Shown one piece after another: positions 27,701 to 36,306 of a stretch of 64,000 bases of DNA. The DNA is from Actinomadura sp. DC4 (lineage in GTDB: Bacteria > Actinomycetota > Actinomycetes > Streptosporangiales > Streptosporangiaceae). The notes under the pieces are model-generated. The model was not told the DNA's origin, searched no databases, and saw nothing but the letters and a program-made list of their open reading frames with translations. The DNA is taken from positions 101,360 to 165,359 of the forward strand of contig NZ_JAUEQY010000026.1 of NCBI RefSeq assembly GCF_030406325.1. The letters are read 5' to 3'. How positions within the stretch are numbered: the stretch's first letter is position 1; each line of letters opens with the position of its first letter. The position numbers and the translations under genes are program-made.

Positions 27701-28357
27701 GTCCTCCTCCGCCATCGGCTCGACGATGACCTGCCCGTCCTGGATGGCCTCGGCGAACTGCGGGTAGGCCGCGCATCGGTCCCAGTAGTCCGCGCGCACA
27801 CCGACGACGACTCCGGCTCCGTGCGGCCCGTCCGCCAGAGCGTGCAGGTTTCTCACGAACGCCTGGCGCTCTCCCTCGTCGGTGACCAGGGTGAACAGTT
27901 CCTCGAACTGATCCACGACCAGCAGGAGGCGCTCGGGGTGCGGCTCCTCGCGTAACCGCTCCAGGACCGTCTCGGCGCGCCCGCCGTACACCTCCGCCAG
28001 GACGTCGGCGAGCGTCGTCGACGGTGTCGACGTCGGCGTGAGGAGCCGGCGCGGCCAGTGCTCCGATCCGGCGACCGGCAACAGGCCCTTCGCCGTCGCC
28101 GGCATCAGCCCCGCCCGTAGCAACGACGACTTGCCCACGCCCGAGGCACCCGAGACCAGCAGGATGGATCCGTGCTCCTCGATCCGTGGCCCTAAGCGTC
28201 CGAGGAGGTCGCGGGTCGCCCGCGCGCGGCCGAAGAAGAACTCGGTGCTGTCGGCCTCGAACGGCGCCAGGCCCTGGTACGGGCACGTGCCGTCGTCGCC
28301 GGACGGCGGCGGCGCGGCACCCCTGTTCGCCGCCGGCCGGTCGTCCCCGTCGCCCAT
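24740..28357 (-). CDS. STAND ATPase with transmembrane segment and WD40 repeats
   Basis: A 1205-residue protein. GAGGG precedes ATG 28357, preferred to ATG 28375. Residues 30 to 470 hold a STAND-type NTPase (CPYQGLAPFEADSTEFFFGR, Walker A SGASGVGKSSLL, Walker B LLLVVDQFEELF) followed by a helical region. A single membrane segment (VMAGLAVLSALALVAAGAAI) sits near residue 500. The C-terminal 640 residues form a dozen or more WD40 blades with the repeated LAFSPDG..LA....DG.VRLWD pattern, enough for two propellers. It is a membrane-anchored signalling or regulated-assembly ATPase. It is head to head with a SARP regulator. Confidence 0.88.
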   Translation of the reverse strand: MGDGDDRPAANRGAAPPPSGDDGTCPYQGLAPFEADSTEFFFGRARATRDLLGRLGPRIEEHGSILLVSGASGVGKSSLLRAGLMPATAKGLLPVAGSEHWPRRLLTPTSTPSTTLADVLAEVYGGRAETVLERLREEPHPERLLLVVDQFEELFTLVTDEGERQAFVRNLHALADGPHGAGVVVGVRADYWDRCAAYPQFAEAIQDGQVIVEPMAEEDLRLAITGPAAAAGLEIECGLVETILGELRVEPSGGDRYAAGTLPLLSQALLNTYQRREKRLLTIRGYEESGRVRDSVRRTADAILARMPAEDRKTALRIFRRMTLITVGGRVARRRATLAEIHAAASAHTPERRDRVEALLSAFAAQRLLTLYEDTAEIAHDVLLTTWPALRQWLEPDLTAQVVYDRLVEDAAQWAENHRDPAYLYRGARLLCVQDSRSRWSRDTDSFPPPGPTAEGFVAASAQAARRAGRRRGLVMAGLAVLSALALVAAGAAIVTARNADHQRRLAVSRQLAAQSEAAGDPETSALLAVAAWRTAPTPEARFRLLDVAVRPGRGTLSGPGGPITQLAFSPDGSVIAAGSDDGLVSLWDVASRRPLAPPIVAAKFGCAAGFAMALSPSGKVLATACFRTVEFWDVSTHRSLGPSLATTESVQAMAFSPDGRALATSGYEGTTQVWDVAARRQSGDTIGRPARSDGTRAVNAVAFSSDGKRLVTAGADDTARLWDTATHRQVGDAFTGHTGDVRALSVSPDGTTLATTSADGTARLWNLATHDQVGGALRDPDGTGAFRGFHDVAFSPDGKRIVTAGATGFTRLWDTADRRPVGSALADKRQPIEQVTYSPDGRLLAGAGEDGVVWLWDPAVYRQVGATMPALSDVAFGPGGRTLAAAGPRVDAAASDADLAVRLWDAATQRQVGRYLRSADGPASHVYAMRFSPDERTLTTASTDGTVRLWSTATQRQIGVPVYSNKDDWKVVFSPDGGLLAFQHGPSTGFWDVAGRRETGPRITVPGDSISAVAFSPDGSTVAVAGDDRAVRLFDVASRRRIGAPLPAATDGFGFDDLAFSPDGRTLATTAGNGTVRLWDVARHRQIGGALTGHTDRVFAIAFGPAGTTLATGSADGTLRLWDLRTHHQIGPALTGHTRSIEGVAYSPDGRTIATVGNDRTTRLWNVGLPADPVATVCAEVGRSLSRAEWERYMPGEKFRRICP

Positions 28358-28529
28358 GACCCTCATTCTGGCCATTCGTTGCTACTTCGACCAATCGTCC
28401 GATCCCGTTCTGATTCGTCCGAACCGTTGCTGAACAGCCGGAACGTCCCTTCGATAGGCGTACGGATCTCGCCGGCGGAGGGGGTCCGGTGAAGACAGGG
28501 GACCGCCATCGACACCAGGCACGGGGTAC

Positions 28530-29348
28530 ATGAACAACGGAGAAATCACAGGGGCCGGCGGCAGCGAGCCGCGAACGCTGTCCGTCGGGCTACTCGGACC
28601 CTTCACCGTGGCGGTGAACGAACGCCCGGTCTCCCTCACGGCGGGCAGGTTGCGCGCCCTGCTGGCAGCGCTGGCGCTGTCGGCCGGCCGGGTCGTGTCG
28701 GTCGATCACCTGGCGGCAGGGGTGTGGGCGGATGAGGACTCACCCGCCAACGTCCGTAGAAGCGTGCAGACCTACATGGCCCGGCTGCGAAGCGCGCTCG
28801 GGGCCGGGGCGATCGGTTCGACGCCCGCCGGCTACGTCCTGCGTACCGATCCCGAACGCGTCGACGCCCTGCGGTTCGTCCGGCTGCTGAACGCCGCGTC
28901 CGCCGCGCCCGACGGCGTGGCGGGACGGCCGCGGCTGGTGGAGGCGCTGAAGCTGTGGCGCGGCACGCCGTTCGAGGGCGTGCCGTCCGGCCTGCTGGAG
29001 AAGTCGGAGGCCCCGTGGTTGCTCGAGCGGTACCTGACCGCGCTGGAGTGGCGGCTCGACCTGGACATCTCCGCGGGACGTCACGGCGACCTGGTGGTGG
29101 AACTGTGTGAGCTGACCGCTCGGTATCCGCTGCGCGAGTCACTCTGGGCGCGGCTGCTCGTCGTCCTCGACCGCTCCGGCCGCCGGGCCGACGCACTCGC
29201 GCGGTACGAGACCATGCGAACCCGGATCGCCACTGAGCTCGGTGTGGATCCCGATCCGACACTGCAGCGGATCCATATCGACCTGCTGACACGAAGGACA
29301 CCGCTCGTTTCTCGACGCTGCCCGGTCTGCCCGGTCCAGGGAAGCTGA
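28530..29348 (+). CDS. Small SARP-type regulator (winged helix plus BTAD)
   Basis: A 272-residue regulator starting MNNGEITGAGGSEPR. Residues 15 to 100 form the OmpR-like winged helix (RLRALLAALALSAGRVVSVDHLAAGVW), and 105 to 255 the bacterial activation domain ending ELGVDPDPTLQRIHIDLL. There is no ATPase domain, so it matches the short ActII-ORF4/RedD class of pathway activators. The 172-base gap to the STAND gene should hold both promoters; no clear heptameric SARP box could be picked out by eye. The lanthipeptide locus 3.4 kb away is a possible target. Confidence 0.85.
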   Translation: MNNGEITGAGGSEPRTLSVGLLGPFTVAVNERPVSLTAGRLRALLAALALSAGRVVSVDHLAAGVWADEDSPANVRRSVQTYMARLRSALGAGAIGSTPAGYVLRTDPERVDALRFVRLLNAASAAPDGVAGRPRLVEALKLWRGTPFEGVPSGLLEKSEAPWLLERYLTALEWRLDLDISAGRHGDLVVELCELTARYPLRESLWARLLVVLDRSGRRADALARYETMRTRIATELGVDPDPTLQRIHIDLLTRRTPLVSRRCPVCPVQGS

Positions 29349-29540
29349 TTACGGAGCGGTTCCCGAAGTCCGTGAGCAGTCGAAAGGCGTTCCGCGCCGC
29401 AGTTTGCCGAACTATTTGCATCCGCTAGAAAGGTCATCGATAACGCATGGGAATTCATATCGGAAGGCCCTGGTAAGTTTTCCCCGACACGCCAGAAGGC
29501 CGCCGGCAGGCGGAATCATCCAGGCGAAAGATCCGGATAA
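29349..29540. other. Intergenic gap before decayed secreted gene
   Basis: Together with the decayed gene that follows, 29349 to 29952 is about 600 bases without an intact gene. Composition is less GC-rich than the neighbours and no hairpin or repeat stands out. Confidence 0.4.
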
Positions 29541-29879
29541 ATGCGAGCTGATCTCGTTCATGCCTTCCGCAGATCGACCACGTACTCCTTCTTGGCGGTC
29601 GTCCTGGTGGCCGGCCTCCTGCCGTTCACGGCCACGGCGGTGCTCGCCTCCGAGGCGCCGCGCACCTCAAGGCTCAGGCGCGGGCGGTGGTGGCTCTGGC
29701 GCACAACGGGTCGGTCACTCTCGACACCGAGACCATCACCACGGCCATCTGCCAGCCCGTTCCCATGATGGGACCGCCGGGCCCTGTCGCCGGTCTCACG
29801 TTGATCGGCCTGGCCGCACCACGCCGCCGCCGGCGGCGAAACCGCCGACCCCCTGCACGCCAAAGCCGAATTCCACATA
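29541..29879 (+). pseudogene. Frameshifted small secreted protein
   Basis: The frame from ATG 29541 encodes a good signal peptide (TYSFLAVVLVAGLLPFTATAVLA) but then becomes arginine-rich and non-protein-like. In the second frame the continuation is sensible (AVVALAHNGSVTLDTETITT, AICQPVPMMGPPGP), and in the third the end is PPPAAKPPTPCTPKPNST then TGA-free proline-rich tail closing at about 29879. This is best explained as one small exported protein broken by two frameshifts, or by sequencing errors. Confidence 0.4.
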
Positions 29880-29952
29880 ACCGTCACCTGTCATCACATC
29901 GGCCGACGCGGATCCAATCTTCTGCCTCGTTTTTCGGCAAGGTGGTTGTTCA

Positions 29953-31272
29953 ATGATACTTCCCAAGAGCATGGCGATCGCTGTCGCCGGAGGTGTCACT
30001 TTCGCCTCATGCGCGGCTATTCCTGTTGGTTCCGCAGCGGGTACAGCCGAAAAAGTCACCTCAAATGGTGACTGCTGCCGGCACCGCAATGGTCGATCGA
30101 GCAGCCGCAACGTCAATCACGACCGTCACCGGAAACGAGTCGCGGCCAGAGTCCGCAACGGCAACTCCAACGCGGCCGACGCGCGGCAGCGCTGTGAAGA
30201 CCCCGACCTCGGCGCCGTCACCGCCCCACTGCCCACCTCACCGGCACCGCCGGGTGATCCGACCGCTGCGGCGATGCAGGCGTACCTGGAGGGTCTGGCC
30301 GCGAACGGGTTCACCGGATCGGTGCTGGTGCTGCGGCGTGGACAGGTGCTGGCGCGCTTCGCCGCAGGTGAGGCCGACGAGGAGAACCACATTCCCGTCC
30401 GTACGGACACCGTCTTCCGGCTCGCCTCGGTCACCAAAGAGTTCACCGCGATGCTCCTGCTGAAGCTGCAAAGCTGTGGCGTGCACCTGGACGACCCGGT
30501 CTGCCCGTATCTCATCCCGAGATTCATCGACGCCTGCCCGGAGGCGTGGCTGCCCATCACGCTCCGCCAGACCGTCACCCACACCTCGGGCATCCCCGAC
30601 ATCCAGGGGCTGCCCGACTTCTACCGCCTGCTCTCGCAGCCGACGACGACCCGGGCGCTCATCCGGCGGTTCATCAACCTGCCGTTGGACTTCCCGCCCG
30701 GCACCAGCTGGAAGTACACCAACTCCGGTTTCATCCTGGCCGGCGCGATCATCGAGACGGTGACGCACAAGCCGTACGGTGCGGCACTGCGCGACGAGAT
30801 CGCCGGCCCGCTGAACCTCCGGCACACCGGCTACAGCCGCGGAAACCCGCCCCCCGGGTACGCGAAGGGCTACTTCACACTCGGTTCACCCGCTCCGCCC
30901 ACCAACGGCTCCCAGGCGTTCTCCGCGACCGGCATCTACTCCACCACCGACGACATCGCCCGCTGGGACCGATCGTTCGGCGCGTACCTGGTCGCACCGC
31001 CCGCCATCGTCAGGCAGGCGTTCACGCCACAGGCACCGTGCCCGCCCGCCGGCTGCCTCAACCTGCCGTCGAGCGCGTACGCCTTCGGCTGGATCCTCGA
31101 CCGGCTCGACGGGCACCGGCTGATCTACCACCCCGGCCTTCTCCAGGGCTACGCCGCGAGCAACATGTACCTGCCCGACGAGGACATCGAGGCGGTCGTC
31201 CTCAGCAACGTGGAGGCCACCAACAGCAACGGCATCGCCCGCCACCTCGCCACGCTGGCCCTGGAGTCCTAG
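29953..31272 (+). CDS. Secreted class C beta-lactamase-fold serine hydrolase
   Basis: A 439-residue protein with an N-terminal signal region (MAIAVAGGVTFASCAAI) and a low-complexity basic linker to about residue 95, then a beta-lactamase/D-Ala-D-Ala-carboxypeptidase domain. Active-site boxes are SVTK (nucleophile serine and general-base lysine), YTN (tyrosine) and HPG near the C-terminus in place of KTG, typical of esterase-like family members. It is exported; substrate may be peptidoglycan peptide or an ester. The odd basic linker (CCRHRNGRSSSRN) could reflect a frameshift in the N-terminal part. Confidence 0.8.
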   Translation: MILPKSMAIAVAGGVTFASCAAIPVGSAAGTAEKVTSNGDCCRHRNGRSSSRNVNHDRHRKRVAARVRNGNSNAADARQRCEDPDLGAVTAPLPTSPAPPGDPTAAAMQAYLEGLAANGFTGSVLVLRRGQVLARFAAGEADEENHIPVRTDTVFRLASVTKEFTAMLLLKLQSCGVHLDDPVCPYLIPRFIDACPEAWLPITLRQTVTHTSGIPDIQGLPDFYRLLSQPTTTRALIRRFINLPLDFPPGTSWKYTNSGFILAGAIIETVTHKPYGAALRDEIAGPLNLRHTGYSRGNPPPGYAKGYFTLGSPAPPTNGSQAFSATGIYSTTDDIARWDRSFGAYLVAPPAIVRQAFTPQAPCPPAGCLNLPSSAYAFGWILDRLDGHRLIYHPGLLQGYAASNMYLPDEDIEAVVLSNVEATNSNGIARHLATLALES

Positions 31273-31284
31273 ACAGGTACTCGG

Positions 31285-32379
31285 TCAGGGCCGGCCGTCG
31301 GCGTAGACGGTGAGGTCCGAGATGACGTACGTCGCGGGGTCCAGTTCGTCGAGGTCGTCGGCGACCCACGGATCCCGCGTGGTGATCGCGCGAAGGCCCG
31401 TGCCGTACGCGGCCGGGCCCACGGACTCGCGGCGCGGCCGGGCCGGAGCGGTGGGCCGGTAGAAGGCCTCCGGTGCCTCGCTCAGCCGTTCGGGCCGTGC
31501 GCCGCCGCCCGCGCCGAAGACCGCGAAGCGCCGGTCGCCGTCGGCCGCGTAGTGCGGGAGGGCGTGGTAGCCGCGGACGAGGAACCCGAGCCGGTCGGCG
31601 AGACTCTGCGCGAGCGCGGCGCACCCCCTCGGATCCTGGCCGTACGGGGCGAGGACGGCGCTCTCGCGGATCTCCGCCGGAAACGCCTCGTAGAGCGCCG
31701 CCAGCTCGGCCACCCCGGGGACGTCCTCCCCTGGAGCACCGACCAGCACGATCGGCCGGTGCGGCTCGGCCGGTACGCCGAACCCCAGATCCACCAGCGG
31801 CAGTGCCGCGGCACCCGCGACCCGTACCCAGAGTCCCGCCGGTATCGAGGTGACCGTCGTCCCGCGCGAGGGAGCGACGCCGGAGAGCGCCGCCTGCCAG
31901 ACGGGCGCCGGATACCGGGGCCCGCTCCACTCAGGGTCGTGCCCCGGCCGGAAGCCGACCCATCCCGCACCCGGACCGGCCGAGAACAGCTCGCCGCCGC
32001 GCAGAGTGACCAGCTCTCCATCGGGCGCGATCACCTCCAGGCCGAGCCGGTCGGCGAGCCGCCCGGCGAGCGGGTCGGCCCTGGAGGCGTCCGGCCGTGC
32101 CATGCGAGGGGCGACCAGGCGAATCCCCCATCCCGCCGGCCCGCCACGGGCGTACGCGTCCGCGTGCACCAGGTCCTGAAGGTCGGCGACCAGCTCGTCG
32201 CTCAGCTCGTCCAGCTCGGCCGCGGCGGATCCCTCGACCACGACGATCGTCCGGTACGGCTCGGCGGCCAACGCCGCCGCGTGCCCGGGCTCTGCCGCCG
32301 CGGCGTCGGCCGCCCGGACCACGAGCACCGAGCCGGCTTGCACGGCCACGACCTCGCTGCGACGCGTACTCACCAGCAT
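31285..32379 (-). CDS. Hypothetical protein with two similar halves
   Basis: A 364-residue protein without signal peptide or membrane segment. Two internal copies of a domain can be seen: PYRTIVVVEG ... DPLAGRLADRLGLEV ... FSAGPGAGWVGFRPG, and HRPIVLVGAP ... CAALAQSLADRLGFLV ... AVFGAGGGARPERL. Each has a beta strand, an acidic helix and the A-x-x-L-A-D-R-L-G motif. No known family was recognised. It ends 12 bases from the serine hydrolase stop (convergent) and is divergent from the lanthipeptide precursor. Confidence 0.6.
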   Translation of the reverse strand: MLVSTRRSEVVAVQAGSVLVVRAADAAAAEPGHAAALAAEPYRTIVVVEGSAAAELDELSDELVADLQDLVHADAYARGGPAGWGIRLVAPRMARPDASRADPLAGRLADRLGLEVIAPDGELVTLRGGELFSAGPGAGWVGFRPGHDPEWSGPRYPAPVWQAALSGVAPSRGTTVTSIPAGLWVRVAGAAALPLVDLGFGVPAEPHRPIVLVGAPGEDVPGVAELAALYEAFPAEIRESAVLAPYGQDPRGCAALAQSLADRLGFLVRGYHALPHYAADGDRRFAVFGAGGGARPERLSEAPEAFYRPTAPARPRRESVGPAAYGTGLRAITTRDPWVADDLDELDPATYVISDLTVYADGRP

Positions 32380-32740
32380 GCCGTCTCCTTCGGTCAGACC
32401 ACCCTCATCTAGGTGAACGGCCTCCGTACGATCGAGGGTTCAACCCGGGCCGTCGCTGCAGGCGGCAGACATGCGGCACGGCCGGACGGTCAGCACGGCC
32501 GGGCTTAAGAAGGCGGCCGAATCCCGGGCCCGGTCGGCCTCATCCGGCCCCGTACACGATCGACGGCGGCACCCTCGCAGGGCATCGTCGCTGGTCAGAG
32601 CGGATAAGCGGTCAAACCACACAGATTCGGGCGGAAGGCGCCCCGTACGGCTTCGCCGTTGACCCCTCGTCAGGCCCATCGCAGAATGCGCAGGTCTGCG
32701 AGGTCACACGCTTCGGGACCCCGACCTCAGGAGGTTCGCA
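32380..32740. other. Intergenic region upstream of the lanthipeptide precursor
   Basis: About 360 bases with no gene. It should contain the promoters for the minus-strand hypothetical gene and the lanA gene; no consensus promoter or palindrome is clear. AGGAGG lies eight bases before the lanA ATG. Confidence 0.5.
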
Positions 32741-32935
32741 ATGGAAACGGTACGAGCTTGGAAAGACCCGTACTACCGGCGCGGGATGGGCGGTACCGCG
32801 CTGATGGAGCATCCGGCGGGCACGGTTTCGATCGTCGAGCCCCTGCAGGCCGAGACCGAGGGCATCGAGGCGCGGTTCTCGACCACGATCCTGACGTGCA
32901 CCTGCGGGCCCACGCTGGTGTGGTACTGCCCCTGA
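32741..32935 (+). CDS. lanA: Class II lanthipeptide precursor peptide (mersacidin-like leader)
   Basis: A 64-residue peptide with AGGAGG before its ATG. The leader has the mersacidin/actagardine pattern: RAWKDPYYRR, then EHPAG, then an acidic stretch to about residue 43. The C-terminal core, about STTILTCTCGPTLVWYCP, has one Ser and four Thr to be dehydrated and three Cys for rings. No GG or GA cleavage site is obvious; EA before RFS is the nearest match. A class II synthetase gene starts 27 bases downstream. It was recognised from leader pattern, core composition and context together; the exact ring pattern cannot be read. Confidence 0.85.
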   Translation: METVRAWKDPYYRRGMGGTALMEHPAGTVSIVEPLQAETEGIEARFSTTILTCTCGPTLVWYCP

Positions 32936-32961
32936 TCGATCGCCGGCGGGGATGGGGGCGC

Positions 32962-35900
32962 GTGGACGACTGGTTTCCCTGGCAGCGGGCGACGACGCTG
33001 GCCGAGCGGCGTACGGATCGGCCGGTCGTGACCGACGAGGAGTTCGGCGGTCTCCGGTACGGCTTCTGGGCCGAACACCTCTGGGTACGCGACGCGGCGA
33101 TCGCGGAGCGGCTGGGCGCGGCCGGCACGGACCTGGACGGCTTCCGGCGGCTTCTGGGCGAGCGTCCGGACTCCCTGAGCGAACGCCTGGCCGAGACCCC
33201 GCTCTGGGCGGAACGCCTCGTCGCCGATCTCGCGGCGAGCGCCCCGGCCGGCGACGAGGCCGGTGGCTTCGGCACCCTCGTCCGTCCGCTGGTGACCGCG
33301 GCCCGGACTCGGCTGGCCGGCCGGATCGACGCGATGACCGGCGTCCCGGCTCCGCTGCGGACCCTGCGCGACGTGCTCACCGCCGACGAGCCGCGACGGC
33401 GGCTGTCGGAGGCGACCGTACGCACGCTGGTCCTGGAGCTGAACGTCGCACGCGTCGAAGGCCGGCTCACCGGCGGGAGCCGTGAGGAACGGTTCGCCGA
33501 CTTCTGCCGCGGGCTGGCCGATCCCGCCGTCGCCCGCGGGATCTGGCGTGAGTATCCGGTCCTGGCCCGCTACGTGACCACGGTCCTCGACCGGTGGGTC
33601 GATCGGAGCACCGAGCTGGCCGGGCGGCTCGCATGCGACTTCGAGGCGCTGTGCGCGGCCGGGCTGCTTCCCGCGCGGCCCGGGACGCTGACCGGGATCA
33701 CGGCCGGCGCCGGCGACGTCCACCGGGGAGGGCGGAGCGTCGCGATCGTCTCCTTCGAACGCGCCAGGCTCGTGTACAAACCGCGCTCGCTCCGTGCGGA
33801 CACCGCCTTCAGCGGCCTCCTGGACTGGTGGAACCGGCGCTCGCCGCGGCACCGGCTGCGGACCCTCGCGATTCTCGATCGCGGGACGTACGGCTGGGCG
33901 GAGTTCGCCGACGGGGCGGCCGGGCGCGACCCCGAGGCATTCTACTGGCGGACCGGCGCCCTGCTCGCCTTCCTCTACCTGCTCAGCGCCGTCGACCTGC
34001 ACTTCGAGAACATCATCGCCAGCGGTGACCACCCCGTCCTGGTCGACCTGGAGGGGCTCTTCCAGAGCGACGTCCTGGAGGTCACGGCCGAGCCGCGCTG
34101 GGACGACCACGACCCGGCGGCGCGGCTCATCCGGCGCTCGGTCCTCGCGACCGGGCTGTTGCCGCTCGCGACGCTCGTTCGCGACGAACGGAGCCGTCGC
34201 CACCGCGTCGACGTCAGCGGCATCGGTGCGGAGCGGCACCAGATCTCCTGGGCGGAGGTGCTCACGCTCGACGAGCGGGGTACCGACGAGATGCGCATGG
34301 TCAAGGACCGGCCGATGATGACCCTGCGGCTGACCAACCAGCCGACCGTGGCCGGTACGCCGGTCGACCCGGCCGACCACCGGGACGCGGTCCTGTCCGG
34401 GTTCGCGGCGGCGTACCGGCTGATCGCGTGCCACCGGGACGACCGGGAGTTGCTCCGGGCATGCGAGGGGTTCCGGCACGCGCCACTGCGGGCCATCCTG
34501 CGGCCGACACAGCTGTACGCGGGGCTGCTCACCGACGCCCTGCACCCCGACTTCCTGCGCGACGGCCTGGACCGGCTCATCTGCCTCGACCGGCTGTGGA
34601 ACGGCCTGCCCGACGCCCCAGGGCGGGCCCGGTTGATCGAGAGCGAGATCGCCCAGCTCACCGGCGGCGACATCCCGCTGTTCGAGTTCACCCCCGACGG
34701 CCGCGACCTGGTCGGCGGAGACGGCGACCGCGTCACCGGCGTGCTGACCGCCGCCCCGTACGACACCATGCGCGACCGGCTCGCGTCGCTGTCAGAGGAG
34801 GACCTGGGGCGGCAGATCCAGATCATCCATGGTGCCTACACCACGCTGCGGATGGACGGCGCGGCCTGGCCGTCCGTCGACGTACGGCTCGGCTCGGCGT
34901 CCGCGACGGCGTCCGAGCTGGTCCGGGCCGCGGAAACGATCGCCGGCACCGTGCTGGGCCAGGCGACGCGGGAGGGCGACGCGATCGGGTGGGTCGGCGC
35001 CGCACCGCAGGACGACCGGTTCTGGACGCTGCAGAGCGCGGGCGTCGACCTGTACGGCGGACGCCCCGGCATCGGCCTGTTCCTCGCGTACGCCGGCCTG
35101 CTGACCGGCGACGAGGAAGCGTGGTCGGCCGCGCGGCTGGTGGCCGACGGCGTGGCACGGGACCTGCGGGCGGTGCTGGAGGAGACGGCGGCGTCGGCAC
35201 GCCGTACGCCGCTGCGCGCCGGCGCGACCGGCAACCTGATCGGCGGTTTCGGGATCATCGGCGGCTCGCTGTACTTCCTCGCCGCGCTCACGCGGCTGAC
35301 CGGCGACCGCCGCTGGACCGGAGTCGTGGAGCGCGCGGCCGAGGCGATCGCCGAGTACGCCACGGTCGACCGGCACCTCGACCTGGTCGGCGGCGCGTCC
35401 GGCGGCATTCTGGCGCTGCTGGCGGCCGGCGACGTCATCGGCGAACGCCACGCCGCCGGGCTCGCGGCGCGTACGGCGTCGAGCCTGCTGAGCCGGGCGC
35501 GGCGGTCGGGCGACGGCACGGTCACCTGGCCGTCGCCGCTGGGCCGCGACGAGATGATGCTCACCGGCCTGTCACACGGCGCGTCCGGCCTGGCCTACGC
35601 CTTCGCCGAACTCTTCGCGCGGGTGCCGGACCCTCGTTACGCCGAGGCCGCCGGCCACGCCCTGGCCTACGAACGAAGCCGGTTCGACGCCGGGAACTGG
35701 GCGGACCTGCGTGAGGGTGTCGCCGATCCCGCGTACGGGCTCTTCTGGTGCAACGGCGCACCCGGCATCGGCCTGGTCAGGTCCGCCCTGTTGCGACGGC
35801 ACGGCCGCCTGGACCTTCCCGGCGGCACGGCGGCGCTCGAACGCGAGGCGGAGATCGCCATGGCCACCACGGTGCGTTCGTGCTTCGCCGACACGATGAC

Positions 35901-36177
35901 CGGCCGGCGCACCCACAGCCTGTGCCACGGCGACGTGGGCAACCTCCTCATCGTCCAGGACCACGCGCGGCGCGTCGGCGACGACGACCTGCTCGGCCGA
36001 TGCTCCCGCGTCGCGCGGACCCTGCTCGACACGGCCGCCGCGAGCGGCTGGAGCTGCGGCGTGCCACTCGGCGTCCCCACGCCGGGACTCATGTGCGGGC
36101 TGTCCGGCATCGGCCTCGGTCTCCTGCGCGCCGCCTTCCCGAGCGAGGTGCCGGACGTCCTGCTCCTCCAGACGTGA
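32962..36177 (+). CDS. lanM: Class II lanthipeptide synthetase LanM
   Basis: A 1071-residue bifunctional enzyme from a GTG start after GGGGATGGGGG; the frame is open further upstream but overlaps the precursor gene. Residues 1 to about 700 form the LanM dehydratase domain (kinase-like, with KPRSLRAD, VDLHFENI and DLEGLFQ), which phosphorylates and eliminates Ser/Thr. Residues about 740 to 1071 form the LanC-like cyclase with zinc ligands C930 (FWCNGAPGIG), C988 and H989 (LCHGDVGN). It should install the (methyl)lanthionine bridges in the upstream peptide. No LanT exporter/protease or immunity gene is adjacent. Confidence 0.93.
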   Translation: MDDWFPWQRATTLAERRTDRPVVTDEEFGGLRYGFWAEHLWVRDAAIAERLGAAGTDLDGFRRLLGERPDSLSERLAETPLWAERLVADLAASAPAGDEAGGFGTLVRPLVTAARTRLAGRIDAMTGVPAPLRTLRDVLTADEPRRRLSEATVRTLVLELNVARVEGRLTGGSREERFADFCRGLADPAVARGIWREYPVLARYVTTVLDRWVDRSTELAGRLACDFEALCAAGLLPARPGTLTGITAGAGDVHRGGRSVAIVSFERARLVYKPRSLRADTAFSGLLDWWNRRSPRHRLRTLAILDRGTYGWAEFADGAAGRDPEAFYWRTGALLAFLYLLSAVDLHFENIIASGDHPVLVDLEGLFQSDVLEVTAEPRWDDHDPAARLIRRSVLATGLLPLATLVRDERSRRHRVDVSGIGAERHQISWAEVLTLDERGTDEMRMVKDRPMMTLRLTNQPTVAGTPVDPADHRDAVLSGFAAAYRLIACHRDDRELLRACEGFRHAPLRAILRPTQLYAGLLTDALHPDFLRDGLDRLICLDRLWNGLPDAPGRARLIESEIAQLTGGDIPLFEFTPDGRDLVGGDGDRVTGVLTAAPYDTMRDRLASLSEEDLGRQIQIIHGAYTTLRMDGAAWPSVDVRLGSASATASELVRAAETIAGTVLGQATREGDAIGWVGAAPQDDRFWTLQSAGVDLYGGRPGIGLFLAYAGLLTGDEEAWSAARLVADGVARDLRAVLEETAASARRTPLRAGATGNLIGGFGIIGGSLYFLAALTRLTGDRRWTGVVERAAEAIAEYATVDRHLDLVGGASGGILALLAAGDVIGERHAAGLAARTASSLLSRARRSGDGTVTWPSPLGRDEMMLTGLSHGASGLAYAFAELFARVPDPRYAEAAGHALAYERSRFDAGNWADLREGVADPAYGLFWCNGAPGIGLVRSALLRRHGRLDLPGGTAALEREAEIAMATTVRSCFADTMTGRRTHSLCHGDVGNLLIVQDHARRVGDDDLLGRCSRVARTLLDTAAASGWSCGVPLGVPTPGLMCGLSGIGLGLLRAAFPSEVPDVLLLQT

Positions 36178-36306
36178 CGGGCACGGGAGCGTCGCCGCCA
36201 TCACCGCCGATGCCGCTGGCCTGACGGAGTGCGCGACGGTGCGGCGCTCTGACGAGCCGGGGGTGATCCCGCAGTCGGCTGTTCGTCGCCGACGCAGCCT
36301 CGATCG

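Noticed and set aside
32773..34545. 590-codon minus-strand frame opposite lanM
   Set aside because: Antisense shadow; LanM domains and zinc ligands are on the plus strand.
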